Shown here piece by piece: positions 8,330-18,045 of a DNA stretch of 64,000 nt. The translations under genes were made by a program, and so were the position numbers. Each line of letters opens with the position of its first letter. Positions within the stretch are counted from its first letter, which is position 1. The DNA lies in the NCBI RefSeq assembly GCF_041365695.1, contig NZ_JBGFSJ010000002.1, positions 310,001 through 374,000 of the forward strand, given 5' to 3'. The notes beneath the pieces are model-generated. The model searched no databases and was not told the DNA's origin. It saw nothing but the letters and a program-made list of their open reading frames with translations. This stretch comes from Rhodosalinus sp041365695. Lineage in GTDB: Bacteria > Pseudomonadota > Alphaproteobacteria > Rhodobacterales > Rhodobacteraceae.

Positions 8330-8518
8330 ATGCGAGGAAAGCCTGTCGGCCGGGTGGAGGACTACACGGGCACCTGCCTGGTCCTCTTTTTCGTCAATCT
8401 GCTTCTGCTGCTCGCGATCCTGTGGGCCGTCTTCGGGCTTCCCGCGGCGCTGCTCACCGCGGTGGCGCTCAACTTCCTGATAAATCGGGCGGAGCACCGC
8501 CGTCACGGCGTCAGGTAG
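8330..8518 (+). CDS. Small single-pass or hairpin membrane protein
   Basis: A 62-residue ORF beginning at ATG 8330 after a GCGGAGA ribosome-binding region. It has a short basic N-terminus (MRGKPVGRVEDY), a long hydrophobic stretch (about residues 15-47) that can form one or two membrane segments, and a basic C-terminus (INRAEHRRHGVR). I do not recognise a family. Its last 16 bases overlap the 3' end of the convergent nlpD-like gene (8503-8518). Codon use matches the neighbours, which supports a real gene. Confidence 0.6.
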   Translation: MRGKPVGRVEDYTGTCLVLFFVNLLLLLAILWAVFGLPAALLTAVALNFLINRAEHRRHGVR

Positions 8519-9681
8519 GGCATCGGGTCCACGCGTTCGGTCCCGCGGGTCACCTCGAAATGCAGGAAGGACGGATCGCCGCCCGCGACGCGCGCGATGG
8601 TCTGGCCGCGGCTTACCCGGGCGCCCTTCGTCACGCTGATGTCGTCAAGGTTGACGTAGACGGTGAGCAGGTTGTCGGGGTGCTTGACCACCACGATGGA
8701 CACCTCGTCAGTGTTCGACGTGACGGCCGCCACCTCGCCCGCGGCGGCCGCGCGCACCGGCGTGCCGGGGGCCGCGCCGATGGCGATCCCGTTGTTCCGC
8801 CCGCGCGCGTATTCGCGGATGATCGGGCCGTCCACGGGGAACACCATGCGCGCCGTGTCAGTGGATTGCGTTTCCCGCCCGAGATCCTGCACCGGCTCCC
8901 GTTGCGCCGCGGTCTGAGGGCGGGCGGCCGGCGCGGCGTCTTCCTCGGGCAGCGGGCGGGTCGCGCTGGGCGGCGTCGGCGTGGGCGAGCCGCTGCCGGG
9001 CGGCGGGGTCGCCGCATCGGTGCGCGAGGTCCCCTGCGCGGCCTCGCGCGCCACCGGGATCAGCAGAAACTGGCCTTCCCGAACGGCGAAGTCGGGGCCG
9101 AGCCCGTTCCATTCCGCAAGCGCGCGCACCGAGACGCCGTAGAGCCGGGCGATGGTGTAGGCGGTTTCGCCGCGCTCGACCCGGTGGCGGACCGGTTCCG
9201 GGCCGGCCGCGGGGGCGAGGGTCGTGGTCCGCACCGTGTTCGGACCCGCGCTGTCGATCGCCTCGCCCGCGACGCTTGCCACGTCCACCTGGCCGGAGCG
9301 GATGATCGGACCGTCCTGCGGGCCGGTCGCGGCCACGCGGCCGGGCAGGGCCATCACCTCGCCCGCGCGCAGCCGTGTCTGCGGCGTCACGCCGTTGTAG
9401 CGGGCCAGCTCGGTCGCGCCCAGGCCGGCCCGCGCGGCCACGTCGGCCACAGTGTCGCCGCGCCGCGCCACCGCGACCTGGTAGTTCGGGTAGGAGATGA
9501 TACCCCGCTGATCGGGCGCGGGTCTTTGGGCCGTGCCGTTGCGGACGGCGTCGGAGGTGTCGAAGCTGCCGCCGCGAAGGTCGAGGTCGAGGTCCATCGT
9601 CTCGTCGCAGGCGGCGAGCGCGGCGAGCGCCGTGCCGGCGAGAAGGGCGCGCAGAAGGCTGGGCATGTCGGGGCGGGTCAT
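8503..9681 (-). CDS. nlpD: LysM/M23 lipoprotein, NlpD/DipM-like amidase activator
   Basis: A 392-residue protein with a lipoprotein signal (basic start, hydrophobic core, LAAC lipobox near residue 24). Two LysM domains follow (around YQVAVARRGDTVADVAARAG and VRHRVERGETAYTIARLYGV), then a linker rich in Pro/Ala/Thr, then a C-terminal LytM/M23 domain. The zinc ligands look lost: the HxxxD site reads GRNNGIAIG and the HxH site reads SFLHFEV. That fits a regulator of cell-wall amidases during division rather than a peptidase. It is the last gene of surE-pcm-nlpD, a widely conserved order. Confidence 0.85.
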   Translation of the reverse strand: MTRPDMPSLLRALLAGTALAALAACDETMDLDLDLRGGSFDTSDAVRNGTAQRPAPDQRGIISYPNYQVAVARRGDTVADVAARAGLGATELARYNGVTPQTRLRAGEVMALPGRVAATGPQDGPIIRSGQVDVASVAGEAIDSAGPNTVRTTTLAPAAGPEPVRHRVERGETAYTIARLYGVSVRALAEWNGLGPDFAVREGQFLLIPVAREAAQGTSRTDAATPPPGSGSPTPTPPSATRPLPEEDAAPAARPQTAAQREPVQDLGRETQSTDTARMVFPVDGPIIREYARGRNNGIAIGAAPGTPVRAAAAGEVAAVTSNTDEVSIVVVKHPDNLLTVYVNLDDISVTKGARVSRGQTIARVAGGDPSFLHFEVTRGTERVDPMPYLTP

Positions 9682-9736
9682 CTCGATGTCCTCAATCTCG
9701 CGCCCCTTGTGGCCGGGGCGTCGGTCCGGTTTGCGC

Positions 9737-9752
9737 GGCCCCGCGCGGGGCC
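9737..9752. repeat. 16-bp perfect GC palindrome between pcm and nlpD
   Basis: GGCCCCGC followed directly by GCGGGGCC forms a self-complementary palindrome in the 81-base gap between pcm and nlpD. It could act as an RNA hairpin tuning nlpD expression or stabilising the upstream mRNA. Confidence 0.4.
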
Positions 9753-9762
9753 GGCCCGATGC

Positions 9763-10407
9763 TCACCCGTCACGGCCGAGCCCCTCCACCAGGGGAACGA
9801 ACCGCACAGGTCGCAACTCGTCGTAGTCGAACCCGTTTTCCGTCCGCATGACGCGGATCAGGTGCTGCACGGCGTCCGACTGGCCGACGGGCAGCACCAT
9901 GATACCGCCGATCTTCAATTGCGCCAAGAGCGGGCCTGGAGGGTCCTCCGCGGCGGCGGTCACGAGGATACGGTCGAAGGGCGCCTGGTCGGGCAGGCCG
10001 TGGCTGCCATCGGCGGCGAAGACCGTGATGTTGGCCATGTCGAGCTCCGAAAAGAGCGCCTGCGCCTCGCGCACCAGCCGGGCGTGCCGGTCCACGGTGT
10101 AGACCCGGCGGGCGAGCTGGCTCAGGATCGCCGCCTGGTAGCCGGAGCCGGTCCCCACCTCGAGCACCGTGTCGCGCGGCTGCACCTTGAGCGCCTGCGT
10201 CATCAGCCCGACGACCGAAGGCTGGCTGATCGTCTGTCCGCAGGCGATGGGCAGGGGCGTGTCCTCGTAGGCGCGGTCGAGGAAGTAGTGGCGTACGAAG
10301 GCGCCCCGGTCGATCCGCTCCATTGCCGAAAGCACGCGCTTGTCCGTCACCCCCTTGGAACGCAAGGCGAAAAGGAACTGCATCTTGCGTTCGGCGGTGT
10401 CTGTCAT
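9763..10407 (-). CDS. pcm: Protein-L-isoaspartate O-methyltransferase
   Basis: A 214-residue protein with the complete PCMT signature: CGQTISQPSVVGLMTQAL for substrate and SAM contact, then motif I LEVGTGSGYQAAIL. It transfers a methyl group from SAM to isoaspartyl residues so that they can revert to aspartate. The start at 10407 overlaps the surE stop by 4 bases (ATGA), so the two are translationally coupled. The pairing with SurE and NlpD is the same as in many proteobacteria and links protein repair and stationary-phase survival. Confidence 0.96.
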   Translation of the reverse strand: MTDTAERKMQFLFALRSKGVTDKRVLSAMERIDRGAFVRHYFLDRAYEDTPLPIACGQTISQPSVVGLMTQALKVQPRDTVLEVGTGSGYQAAILSQLARRVYTVDRHARLVREAQALFSELDMANITVFAADGSHGLPDQAPFDRILVTAAAEDPPGPLLAQLKIGGIMVLPVGQSDAVQHLIRVMRTENGFDYDELRPVRFVPLVEGLGRDG

Positions 10408-11186
10408 AAGGCGCGGGCCACCGCGTCGAGCACGTCATGCGCCGTGAGATCCGCGCGCATGGGCGTGACCGAGACGTAGCCCTCGAGGTTGACCGCCGCG
10501 TCGCTGCCCGGGGCGCTTTCGGCGCGCTGGTCGCCGCCCTTGATCCACAGGAACCGCCGTCCCGCCGGCGAATGGTGGGGTTCGGTGGAAAATCCCGTGC
10601 CCTGCCGGAATCCCAGCGGCGCGACGCGCAGGCCCTTCACCTCCGCCGCCGGCACCGGCGGGAAGTTCACGTTGTAGAAAAGCCGGTAGTCGGAGCTTTC
10701 CTCGGGCGTGGCGGCGAGAATCCGCCGCACCGTCTGCGCGCCGTGGCGCGCGGCCGCCTCGAACGGGTTGCCGAGCGTGTTGTTGGCCGGCCCCATGTAT
10801 TGCGACAGCGCGATCGCGGGCAGCCCGTGCAACGCGCCCTCGAGCGCGCCGCCGAGCGTGCCGGAATAAAGAGCGTTCTCGGCAGAATTGTTGCCGCGAT
10901 TGACGCCGGAGAGCACGAGGTCGGGCCGCTCGCCCTCCAGCACGTCGTAAAGCCCCGCGAGCACGCAGTCGGCCGGGCTGCCTTCGGCGGCATAGGTGCG
11001 CGGGCCGAGCCGCGCGATCATCATGGGATGGGTATAGCTGATCTTGTGCGCGACGCCCGACTGCTCGAACGCGGGCGCGACCGTCCAGACCTCGCCGTCG
11101 TCGCCCGCAAGCTCGCCCGCGATGGCCTGAAGCACCTTCAGCCCCGGCGCGTTGATACCGTCGTCATTTGTCACGAGAATACGCAT
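10404..11186 (-). CDS. surE: 5'/3'-nucleotidase SurE
   Basis: A 260-residue protein. The N-terminal metal-binding motif is RILVTNDDGINAPG, with the adjacent Asp pair that coordinates the divalent cation. GVNRGNNSAENALYSGTLGGALEG is the family's second conserved block and SPADCVLAGL the third. It dephosphorylates nucleoside monophosphates and short polyphosphates. The gene heads the surE-pcm-nlpD operon and starts 68 bases downstream of the SDR gene, so it may be read through from there. Confidence 0.96.
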   Translation of the reverse strand: MRILVTNDDGINAPGLKVLQAIAGELAGDDGEVWTVAPAFEQSGVAHKISYTHPMMIARLGPRTYAAEGSPADCVLAGLYDVLEGERPDLVLSGVNRGNNSAENALYSGTLGGALEGALHGLPAIALSQYMGPANNTLGNPFEAAARHGAQTVRRILAATPEESSDYRLFYNVNFPPVPAAEVKGLRVAPLGFRQGTGFSTEPHHSPAGRRFLWIKGGDQRAESAPGSDAAVNLEGYVSVTPMRADLTAHDVLDAVARAL

Positions 11187-11254
11187 CGGCTGCCCCGCCC
11201 GCCCGTTTCACTCTCCATAGTGGAGGCGAAAAAGGTGGGCAAGCGGTGGCCGTC

Positions 11255-11914
11255 TCAGACGATCCCCGCGAGAAGGCGCCGCGCCTCTTCCTCGCGCGGA
11301 GCGAGGTCTTCGCGCGGCTCGCCGGGATGAAATCGCGCGCGTGTCGCCGTGGCCATGGGGCGCGGTTCCAGCACGTGCACCCGCGGGCCGGTGCGCGCGC
11401 TTTCCGCCGCCCAGGACCGCGCCAGCGCGATCTGCGCGGCCTTGGTCGCGCCGTAGGCGCCAAAGAACTTCGCGCCCCCGCGCGGATCGTCGAAGAAGAG
11501 CGCCTGTCCCGTCTGGCCCAGAAGCGGCGCCAGATACGCAATCAGACGCGCCGTGGCGGTCACGTTGACGTCGAGCGCCTTGGCCATGTCCCGTTCGTCG
11601 ATCGAGGGCGCGGGCGACAGTGGTGGCGCGTGGATCGCCGTATGCGCCCAGAGCGCGAGCCCGCCCCAGCGGTCGTGGATAGACCGGCAGAGCTGGGCCA
11701 TCGCGTCGGGGATCGTGATGTCCATCGGCGCCAGCGTGGCCGCGCCGCCGCGCGCCTTGACGCGGTCGTCGAGTTCCTCGAGCGCGCCCACGGTCCGCGC
11801 GACCGCCACGACATGGAACCGGGGGGCAAGCGCCTCGGCCAGCGCGGCGCCCAACCCGCGCGAGGCGCCGGTGACGAGCGCGACAGGGGGGGAGGATGGG
11901 TCCGTCTCCGTCAT
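11255..11914 (-). CDS. Short-chain dehydrogenase/reductase
   Basis: A 219-residue classical SDR. The cofactor turn TGASRGLGAALAEAL lies near the N-terminus and the catalytic pair is YGATK. The conserved Ser before the Tyr is not obvious: the segment is ALFFDDPRGGAKFFGAYGATK. NAD(P)-dependent oxidoreduction of an unknown alcohol or ketone is likely. I used the ATG at 11914; the frame also allows 11950, which would add 12 residues and bring the start nearer bioY. It is divergent from bioY and in line with surE. Confidence 0.82.
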   Translation of the reverse strand: MTETDPSSPPVALVTGASRGLGAALAEALAPRFHVVAVARTVGALEELDDRVKARGGAATLAPMDITIPDAMAQLCRSIHDRWGGLALWAHTAIHAPPLSPAPSIDERDMAKALDVNVTATARLIAYLAPLLGQTGQALFFDDPRGGAKFFGAYGATKAAQIALARSWAAESARTGPRVHVLEPRPMATATRARFHPGEPREDLAPREEEARRLLAGIV

Positions 11915-12030
11915 GTGCGCGCTCTTTCCACCCTTCGCGGCCATGCGCAAGCCCCGTGCAGATCGGGGCTTCCCTTCCGGCGCGAAATCGTCGAATTTGC
12001 CGCGGACAAGGAATTGGAAAGGACTTCGCC

Positions 12031-12594
12031 GTGACCCTGACCCAAGCCGCTCTCGCCCCCCGCTCCCTGACCTCGCAGGGTCTGCTCGTGCTGGCCGGTT
12101 CGGTCTTCCTCGGGCTGATCAGCCAGGTCGAGGTGCCGATGTTCCCGGTGCCGATGTCGCTTCAGACGCTGGGCGTCACGCTGATCGGCCTCACCTTTGG
12201 CGCGCGGATGGGCGCGCTCGCGGTGCTTGCCTACCTCGCGCAGGGCGCGGCCGGGCTGCCGATCTTCTCGGGCGGGGACGCGGGCGCCCATCACCTCGTC
12301 GGCCCCACCGCAGGCTATCTCTGGGGCTTCGTCGCTATGGCGTGGCTCACCGGCCGGCTGGTGGAACTCGGGCTCGACCGCGGCCTTCTCCGGCTATTCG
12401 CGGCGGCCGTGGTTCCGGCGATGGCCATCTACCTGCCGGGCGTGGCGTGGCTGCATTTCGGGATCGGACTGGAGCTGTCCACCGCGCTTTCGGCGGGGAT
12501 GCTGCCCTTCGTGCCGGGCGACCTGGTGAAATCGGCGATCGCCGCGCTTTCGATCGCGGGCGGCTGGGCCGCCCTGTCCCGCCTGCGCCGCTGA
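12031..12594 (+). CDS. bioY: Biotin transporter S component BioY
   Basis: A 187-residue membrane protein with about six hydrophobic segments and the BioY pattern PVPMSLQTLGVTLIGLTFGARMG, GGDAGAHHLVGPTAGYLWGF and PFVPGDLVKSAIAAL. BioY is the substrate-specific subunit of an ECF biotin importer; the BioM/BioN energising subunits are not in the window and solitary BioY proteins are known. The start is GTG 12031, chosen because GGAAAGGA lies 7 bases upstream and the homology begins there. A hairpin terminator follows at 12616. Confidence 0.93.
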   Translation: MTLTQAALAPRSLTSQGLLVLAGSVFLGLISQVEVPMFPVPMSLQTLGVTLIGLTFGARMGALAVLAYLAQGAAGLPIFSGGDAGAHHLVGPTAGYLWGFVAMAWLTGRLVELGLDRGLLRLFAAAVVPAMAIYLPGVAWLHFGIGLELSTALSAGMLPFVPGDLVKSAIAALSIAGGWAALSRLRR

Positions 12595-12615
12595 GGCGGC
12601 CGCATACGCGACGCG

Positions 12616-12640
12616 AAGGGCCGCCCTCGGGCGGCCCTTT
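12616..12640. terminator. Intrinsic terminator between bioY and purF
   Basis: AAGGGCCGCC (12616-12625) pairs with GGCGGCCCTT (12630-12639) around CTCG, followed by a short T run on the plus strand. It can serve both convergent genes. Confidence 0.75.
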
Positions 12641-12666
12641 GCATGTCACGCAGCAGGCGCGTCGCG

Positions 12667-14163
12667 CTATTCGGCCGCCTTGAGGCGGAAGCCCTGCTCG
12701 ACCATGTCCGACGGCTCGACCGGGTAGTCGCCGGAGAAGCAGGCGTCGCAGTATTGCGGCTGCGCGGGATCGCGGCCGTTCGCCTCGCCCACCGCGCGAT
12801 AGAGGCCGTCGAGGGAGATGAAGCGCAGCGAATCCACCTGCAGATGTTCCCGCATCTCCTCCTCCGACATCGTCGCGGCGAGGAGCTTCTCGCGCTGCGG
12901 GGTGTCTACCCCGTAGAAGCAGGGCCAGGCCGTCGGCGGGCTGGCGATACGGAAATGGACCTCCTTCGCGCCGGCATCCAGGATCATCTCCTTGATCTTG
13001 CGCGAGGTGGTGCCGCGCACCACCGAATCGTCCACCAGGATCACCCGCTTGCCGCGGATGAGCGCGCGGTTGACGTTGAGCTTCAGCCGCACGCCCATGT
13101 TGCGGATCTGCTCGGTGGGCTCGATGAAGGTGCGGCCCATGTACTGGTTGCGCACGATCCCCATCGCGTAGGGGATGCCCGATTCCTGGCTGTAGCCGAT
13201 CGCCGCCGGCGTCCCGCTGTCGGGCACCGGGCAGACGAGATCCGCCTCCACCGGGGCCTCGCGGGCCAGTTCCACGCCGATCTGGCGGCGTGTCTCGTAG
13301 ACGGAGCGCCCGCCCTGGATCGAGTCCGGGCGCGAGAAATAGACATGCTCGAAGATACAGAAGCGCGGCCGCTGCGGCCGGAACGGGAAGTGGCTTTCCA
13401 CGCCCGCATCGGTGATGACCACCATCTCGCCCGGCGCGATCTCGCGGATGAACTCCGCGCCGATGATGTCAAGCGCGCAGGTCTCCGACGACAGCACCCA
13501 GCCCGGCTTTGCCTCGGTGCCCACGCGGCCCAGCACGAGCGGGCGCACGCCCAGCGGATCGCGCACGCCGATGAGCTTCGTGCGCGTCATGGCGACCACC
13601 GAGAACGCGCCCTCGACGCGGCGCAGCGCGTCCTCCATCCGCTCGGGGATATCGCGCTGAAGCGACCGCGCCATCAGGTGGATGATGCATTCGCTGTCCG
13701 AGGAGGACTGGAATATCGAGCCACGGTCGATCAGCTCGCGCCGCAGCGCCATCGCGTTCGTGATGTTGCCGTTATGGGCGATCGCCGCGCCGCCCATCGA
13801 GAATTCGCCGAAGAAGGGCTGCACGTCCCGCATCGCGGTCTGGCCCTTGGAGCCCGTGGTGGAGTAGCGCACATGCCCGATCGCAAGGCTGCCGGGCAGC
13901 GTTTCCATCAGGCTCGCAGAGGTGAAGTTGTCGCGGACGTAGCCGAAGCGGCGGGCCGAGTTGAACCCGGTCTCCGGGTCGTGGGAGACGATGCCGCCCG
14001 CCTCCTGCCCGCGGTGCTGAAGCGCGTGCAGGCCGAGGGCCACGAAATTCGCCGCGTCCGTCACGCCGAGAACGCCGAAGACGCCGCACTCCTCGCGCAG
14101 CTTGTCGTCGTCGAACGGGTGTCGGGGCAGGGTTGCGTCTGATCTGTCGCTGGGATGGGGCAA
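12667..14163 (-). CDS. purF: Amidophosphoribosyltransferase
   Basis: Catalyses the first committed step of purine synthesis: glutamine plus PRPP to phosphoribosylamine. The N-terminal Ntn glutaminase nucleophile lies in EECGVFGV, to be exposed after removal of a short propeptide. The PRPP site is VILVDDSVVRGTTSRKI and the protein is of normal length, about 490-500 residues. The start is uncertain: no ATG precedes the homologous region except at 14256. I chose TTG 14163, which has GGAG 11 nt upstream. A CTG at 14130 would give the propeptide length seen in relatives. It lies downstream of cvpA as in many bacteria, 192 bases away. Confidence 0.95.
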   Translation of the reverse strand: MPHPSDRSDATLPRHPFDDDKLREECGVFGVLGVTDAANFVALGLHALQHRGQEAGGIVSHDPETGFNSARRFGYVRDNFTSASLMETLPGSLAIGHVRYSTTGSKGQTAMRDVQPFFGEFSMGGAAIAHNGNITNAMALRRELIDRGSIFQSSSDSECIIHLMARSLQRDIPERMEDALRRVEGAFSVVAMTRTKLIGVRDPLGVRPLVLGRVGTEAKPGWVLSSETCALDIIGAEFIREIAPGEMVVITDAGVESHFPFRPQRPRFCIFEHVYFSRPDSIQGGRSVYETRRQIGVELAREAPVEADLVCPVPDSGTPAAIGYSQESGIPYAMGIVRNQYMGRTFIEPTEQIRNMGVRLKLNVNRALIRGKRVILVDDSVVRGTTSRKIKEMILDAGAKEVHFRIASPPTAWPCFYGVDTPQREKLLAATMSEEEMREHLQVDSLRFISLDGLYRAVGEANGRDPAQPQYCDACFSGDYPVEPSDMVEQGFRLKAAE

Positions 14164-14355
14164 GGAAGGGAGGCTCCGAATCCGGGCACGCTCTGGCGTC
14201 TGCTTAAGGCATCGTGACGCGCGTGTCACGAAACGATCATGTTCGACCGGATGCAAAGGGGCCGGGTGCGCGGGTTCGGCCCGTTTCCCCGGCAGGACCG
14301 CGGTTCGCCATGTCAGGGCGGGCCGGGCTCTCGCCCCGTCGCTCGCGGCGTGGCC

Positions 14356-14916
14356 TCAGGCCGGGGCGTCGCAGATCCCGACAAGTTGCTCGTACTGGCG
14401 GGTGACCCAGCCCAGCGCCTGTTCCGGATTGCGCTGCTCGATGGCGTCGGTCATCTGCGCGAAGACCCGCGCGGAGCGGCTGTCGTCGATCATCGCGATG
14501 TCCTGCGCGGCGGCCACCGTCTCGTAGACGAAATAGGCGATGGCCACGAGCAGGATGCCGCGCACCACCCCGAACAGGAAGCCCAGCCCCTGATCCAGCC
14601 CGCCGAGCGCGGAACGCTGCACCAGCGACGAGAAGACCGGCGTGAAAAGCGACACGATCACGAGCACCACGGCGAAGACGGCCGCGAAGGCCGCGATGAC
14701 CGAAAGCTCGCAGCTGTCGGCGATCATGGAGCCGAGGACCGGAACCTCCTTGACCAGCGGCTGCGCCTGCGGCGCGAAGATGAAGGCGACGAACGCCGCG
14801 GCGACCCATCCCGCGATGGCCAGCGTCTCGCGGACGAAGCCGCGCGCATAGGCCAGAAGCGCAGAAAGCACGATGACGATCGCCACCGCCCCGTCGATGA
14901 TCGTGAAGCCTTCCAT
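14356..14916 (-). CDS. cvpA: CvpA family membrane protein
   Basis: A 186-residue protein with four predicted membrane segments (starting GFTIIDGAVAIVIVLSALLAYARGFVRE, the family's conserved entry), then a cytoplasmic tail of about 45 residues with an amphipathic helix. CvpA proteins affect colicin V export, envelope stress tolerance and biofilm formation and are commonly next to purF, as here. ATG 14916 lies 29 bases after the radA stop, suggesting a radA-cvpA transcript. Confidence 0.9.
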   Translation of the reverse strand: MEGFTIIDGAVAIVIVLSALLAYARGFVRETLAIAGWVAAAFVAFIFAPQAQPLVKEVPVLGSMIADSCELSVIAAFAAVFAVVLVIVSLFTPVFSSLVQRSALGGLDQGLGFLFGVVRGILLVAIAYFVYETVAAAQDIAMIDDSRSARVFAQMTDAIEQRNPEQALGWVTRQYEQLVGICDAPA

Positions 14917-14945
14917 GTCGCTGCCCGTCCTGCTCCTGCCGCGCC

Positions 14946-16304
<1,359 letters not shown>

Positions 16305-16351
16305 GGCGCTCTTCCTGCCCGAGCCCGCGCCCGGCCGCAAGCGGGGTGCGC

Positions 16352-16798
16352 TCACGCCGCGCGGGCCAGCGACCGCTGTGTCAGGTGCCCGATCACGATC
16401 GAGGCGAGGATGCATCCGGTGAAGAGCCAGAGGCCCCAGGCCGTCTCGATCCGGCCGACGCCGATGCCCTTGGCCACCGTGACGTAGATCGCGATCAGGA
16501 AGACATCGGCCATGGCGAGCTTGCCCAGCATCTGAAGCGCCGGAAGGGTGCGCATGTCCAGCAGCCCGAACTGCACCAGCGCGAGGCCCGCGGTCTTCAG
16601 GTAGGGGGCGAGCAGCGCGAAGAAGGTCACGAGAAGCGCGAGCGCCACGTCGCTCCCCCAAAGGCTTTGCAGCCCCGAGATCACGCTGATCTCCGACATG
16701 CCGAAGAGCGGCAGCAGCCCCGCCCGCATCAGGGGCGCGAACCACGCCACCGGGTAAAGCACCAGAAGCGCGAGATTTGCGACGCGCAGGGCGGTCAT
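16352..16798 (-). CDS. Paraquat-inducible protein A (PqiA) family membrane protein
   Basis: A 148-residue protein with four hydrophobic segments. The pattern MTALRVANLALLVLYPVAWFAPL, the loop GMSEISVISGLQSLW, then LPALQMLGKLAMADVFLIAIYV is that of a single PqiA domain; enterobacterial PqiA has two copies. PqiA-type proteins sit with MCE/Mla lipid transport systems, and mlaF/mlaE lie just upstream here. A second possible start at 16840 would add 14 residues and place the gene 4 bases from its upstream neighbour. Function in envelope lipid handling is an inference from the family. Confidence 0.75.
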   Translation of the reverse strand: MTALRVANLALLVLYPVAWFAPLMRAGLLPLFGMSEISVISGLQSLWGSDVALALLVTFFALLAPYLKTAGLALVQFGLLDMRTLPALQMLGKLAMADVFLIAIYVTVAKGIGVGRIETAWGLWLFTGCILASIVIGHLTQRSLARAA

Positions 16799-16844
16799 GT
16801 GCCGGGCGCGCGACGCCCCGATCCGGTGGCCCGCGTGCATCCCG

Positions 16845-17231
16845 TTAACGGGTCAGAAGCCAGAGGAGCAGAAGGGCCAGGACCAGAAGGCCGTGCGCCC
16901 AGTCGATCCAGCGCCAGCGCATGCCGCAGGCCAGGCCCGAGAGCCCCAGCGGCGCCGTCGCGGCAAGAAGCACCACCATGCCGCCGCCCGCCCGCGCGAG
17001 CGTGCTGGAGGCCGCGTGCACCGGCCCCGACCAGAGGCCCAGCACCGCGGGGCCGAATAGGGCGAAGATCCCCGCGCAGGACAAAAGGCCCGCCGCCGCC
17101 GCCCAGGCCCGGCTGGGCCCCTCGGCCGCGATGGCGCGAAGCACGGCGAGCGCGAGGATCGCCGGAAGGTAGGCGAACTGCTTGAGCGCGAGAAAGCTCA
17201 GCACGGTGTAATTCGGCTCGAAGCCCGTCAT
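16845..17231 (-). CDS. Small four-helix membrane protein of unknown function
   Basis: A 128-residue hydrophobic protein with about four membrane segments (roughly residues 8-35, 43-65, 78-98 and 108-126) and few charged residues. The N-terminus MTGFEPNYTVLSFLALKQFAYLP is amphipathic. I do not recognise a family. It sits between mlaF and the PqiA-like gene on the same strand with gaps of 67 bases or less, so a role in the same envelope lipid context is plausible but unproven. Confidence 0.65.
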   Translation of the reverse strand: MTGFEPNYTVLSFLALKQFAYLPAILALAVLRAIAAEGPSRAWAAAAGLLSCAGIFALFGPAVLGLWSGPVHAASSTLARAGGGMVVLLAATAPLGLSGLACGMRWRWIDWAHGLLVLALLLLWLLTR

Positions 17232-17298
17232 GCGATGCCCCGCTCGCTTTCCTCGTTGCCCGTGAAGATAGAGGCGCGCGTCCCGGCGCGCCAGCGCA

Positions 17299-18045
17299 TC
17301 AGCGCACCGCGGCGATCGGGCCCTCGGCGCGGCCGTTGATGAACTGGTCGAGGTAGGGATCGCCCGATGCGTCCATGTCCGTGGCCGGGCCCGTCCATTG
17401 GATCACCCCGTCATGCAGCATCGCCACGTTGTCCGCGATGGCCCGGACGCTCGTCATGTCGTGGGTGATGGTCATGGCGGTGGCGCCCATCTCGGTCACG
17501 ATCTCGCGGACGAGATCGTTGATGACGCCGGCCATGATCGGATCGAGACCGGTCGTGGGCTCGTCGAAGAAGATGATCTCGGGCTCGGCCGCGATGGCGC
17601 GCGCCAGTCCCACGCGCTTCTGCATCCCACCCGAAAGCTCGGCCGGGTACTTGTCGAGCACGGTCTCGCCGAGCCCGACGCGCCGCAGCTTTTCCAGTGC
17701 GATCTGGCGCGCCTCGTCGCGTGGGCGCCGGAGCGAGCCGCGCAGCAGCCGGAACGCCACGTTCTGCCACACGGGCAGCGAGTCGAAGAGCGCGCCGCCC
17801 TGGAAGAGCATCCCGAACCGCGCGAGAAAGGCGTCGCGGTCGCCCTCGCGCGTGTCCTTCCCGTCGAGCCGGATGACGCCGGCATCGGGCGCGACGAGGC
17901 CTAGGATGCACTTCAGCAGCACGGATTTTCCGGTACCCGAGCCGCCGATGATGACCATCGAGGTCCCGGTCTCCACCCTCAGGTCCACGCCGCGCAGGAC
18001 GCGGTTCTCGCCGAAGGCCTTGTGGATGCCCGTAAGCTCGATCAT
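17299..18045 (-). CDS. mlaF: MlaF-type ABC transporter ATPase
   Basis: A 248-residue ATP-binding subunit: Walker A GGSGTGKSVLLK, ABC signature LSGGMQKRVGLARA, Walker B IIFFDEPTTGLDP and switch His in TITHDM. The signature variant with MQKR is typical of MlaF/Ttg2A, the ATPase of the retrograde phospholipid transport complex. The start overlaps the mlaE stop by 4 bases. The MlaD, MlaC and MlaB partners are not in the window, so the system may be completed elsewhere. Confidence 0.92.
   Translation of the reverse strand: MIELTGIHKAFGENRVLRGVDLRVETGTSMVIIGGSGTGKSVLLKCILGLVAPDAGVIRLDGKDTREGDRDAFLARFGMLFQGGALFDSLPVWQNVAFRLLRGSLRRPRDEARQIALEKLRRVGLGETVLDKYPAELSGGMQKRVGLARAIAAEPEIIFFDEPTTGLDPIMAGVINDLVREIVTEMGATAMTITHDMTSVRAIADNVAMLHDGVIQWTGPATDMDASGDPYLDQFINGRAEGPIAAVR

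Noticed and set aside
8422..10479. 685-codon open frame on the plus strand
   Set aside because: Antisense to nlpD and pcm, which have clear family motifs; the translation is Arg/Gly/Ala-rich with no recognisable domain, as expected from high GC.
12643..14142. 499-codon plus-strand open frame
   Set aside because: Antisense to purF; no recognisable domain.
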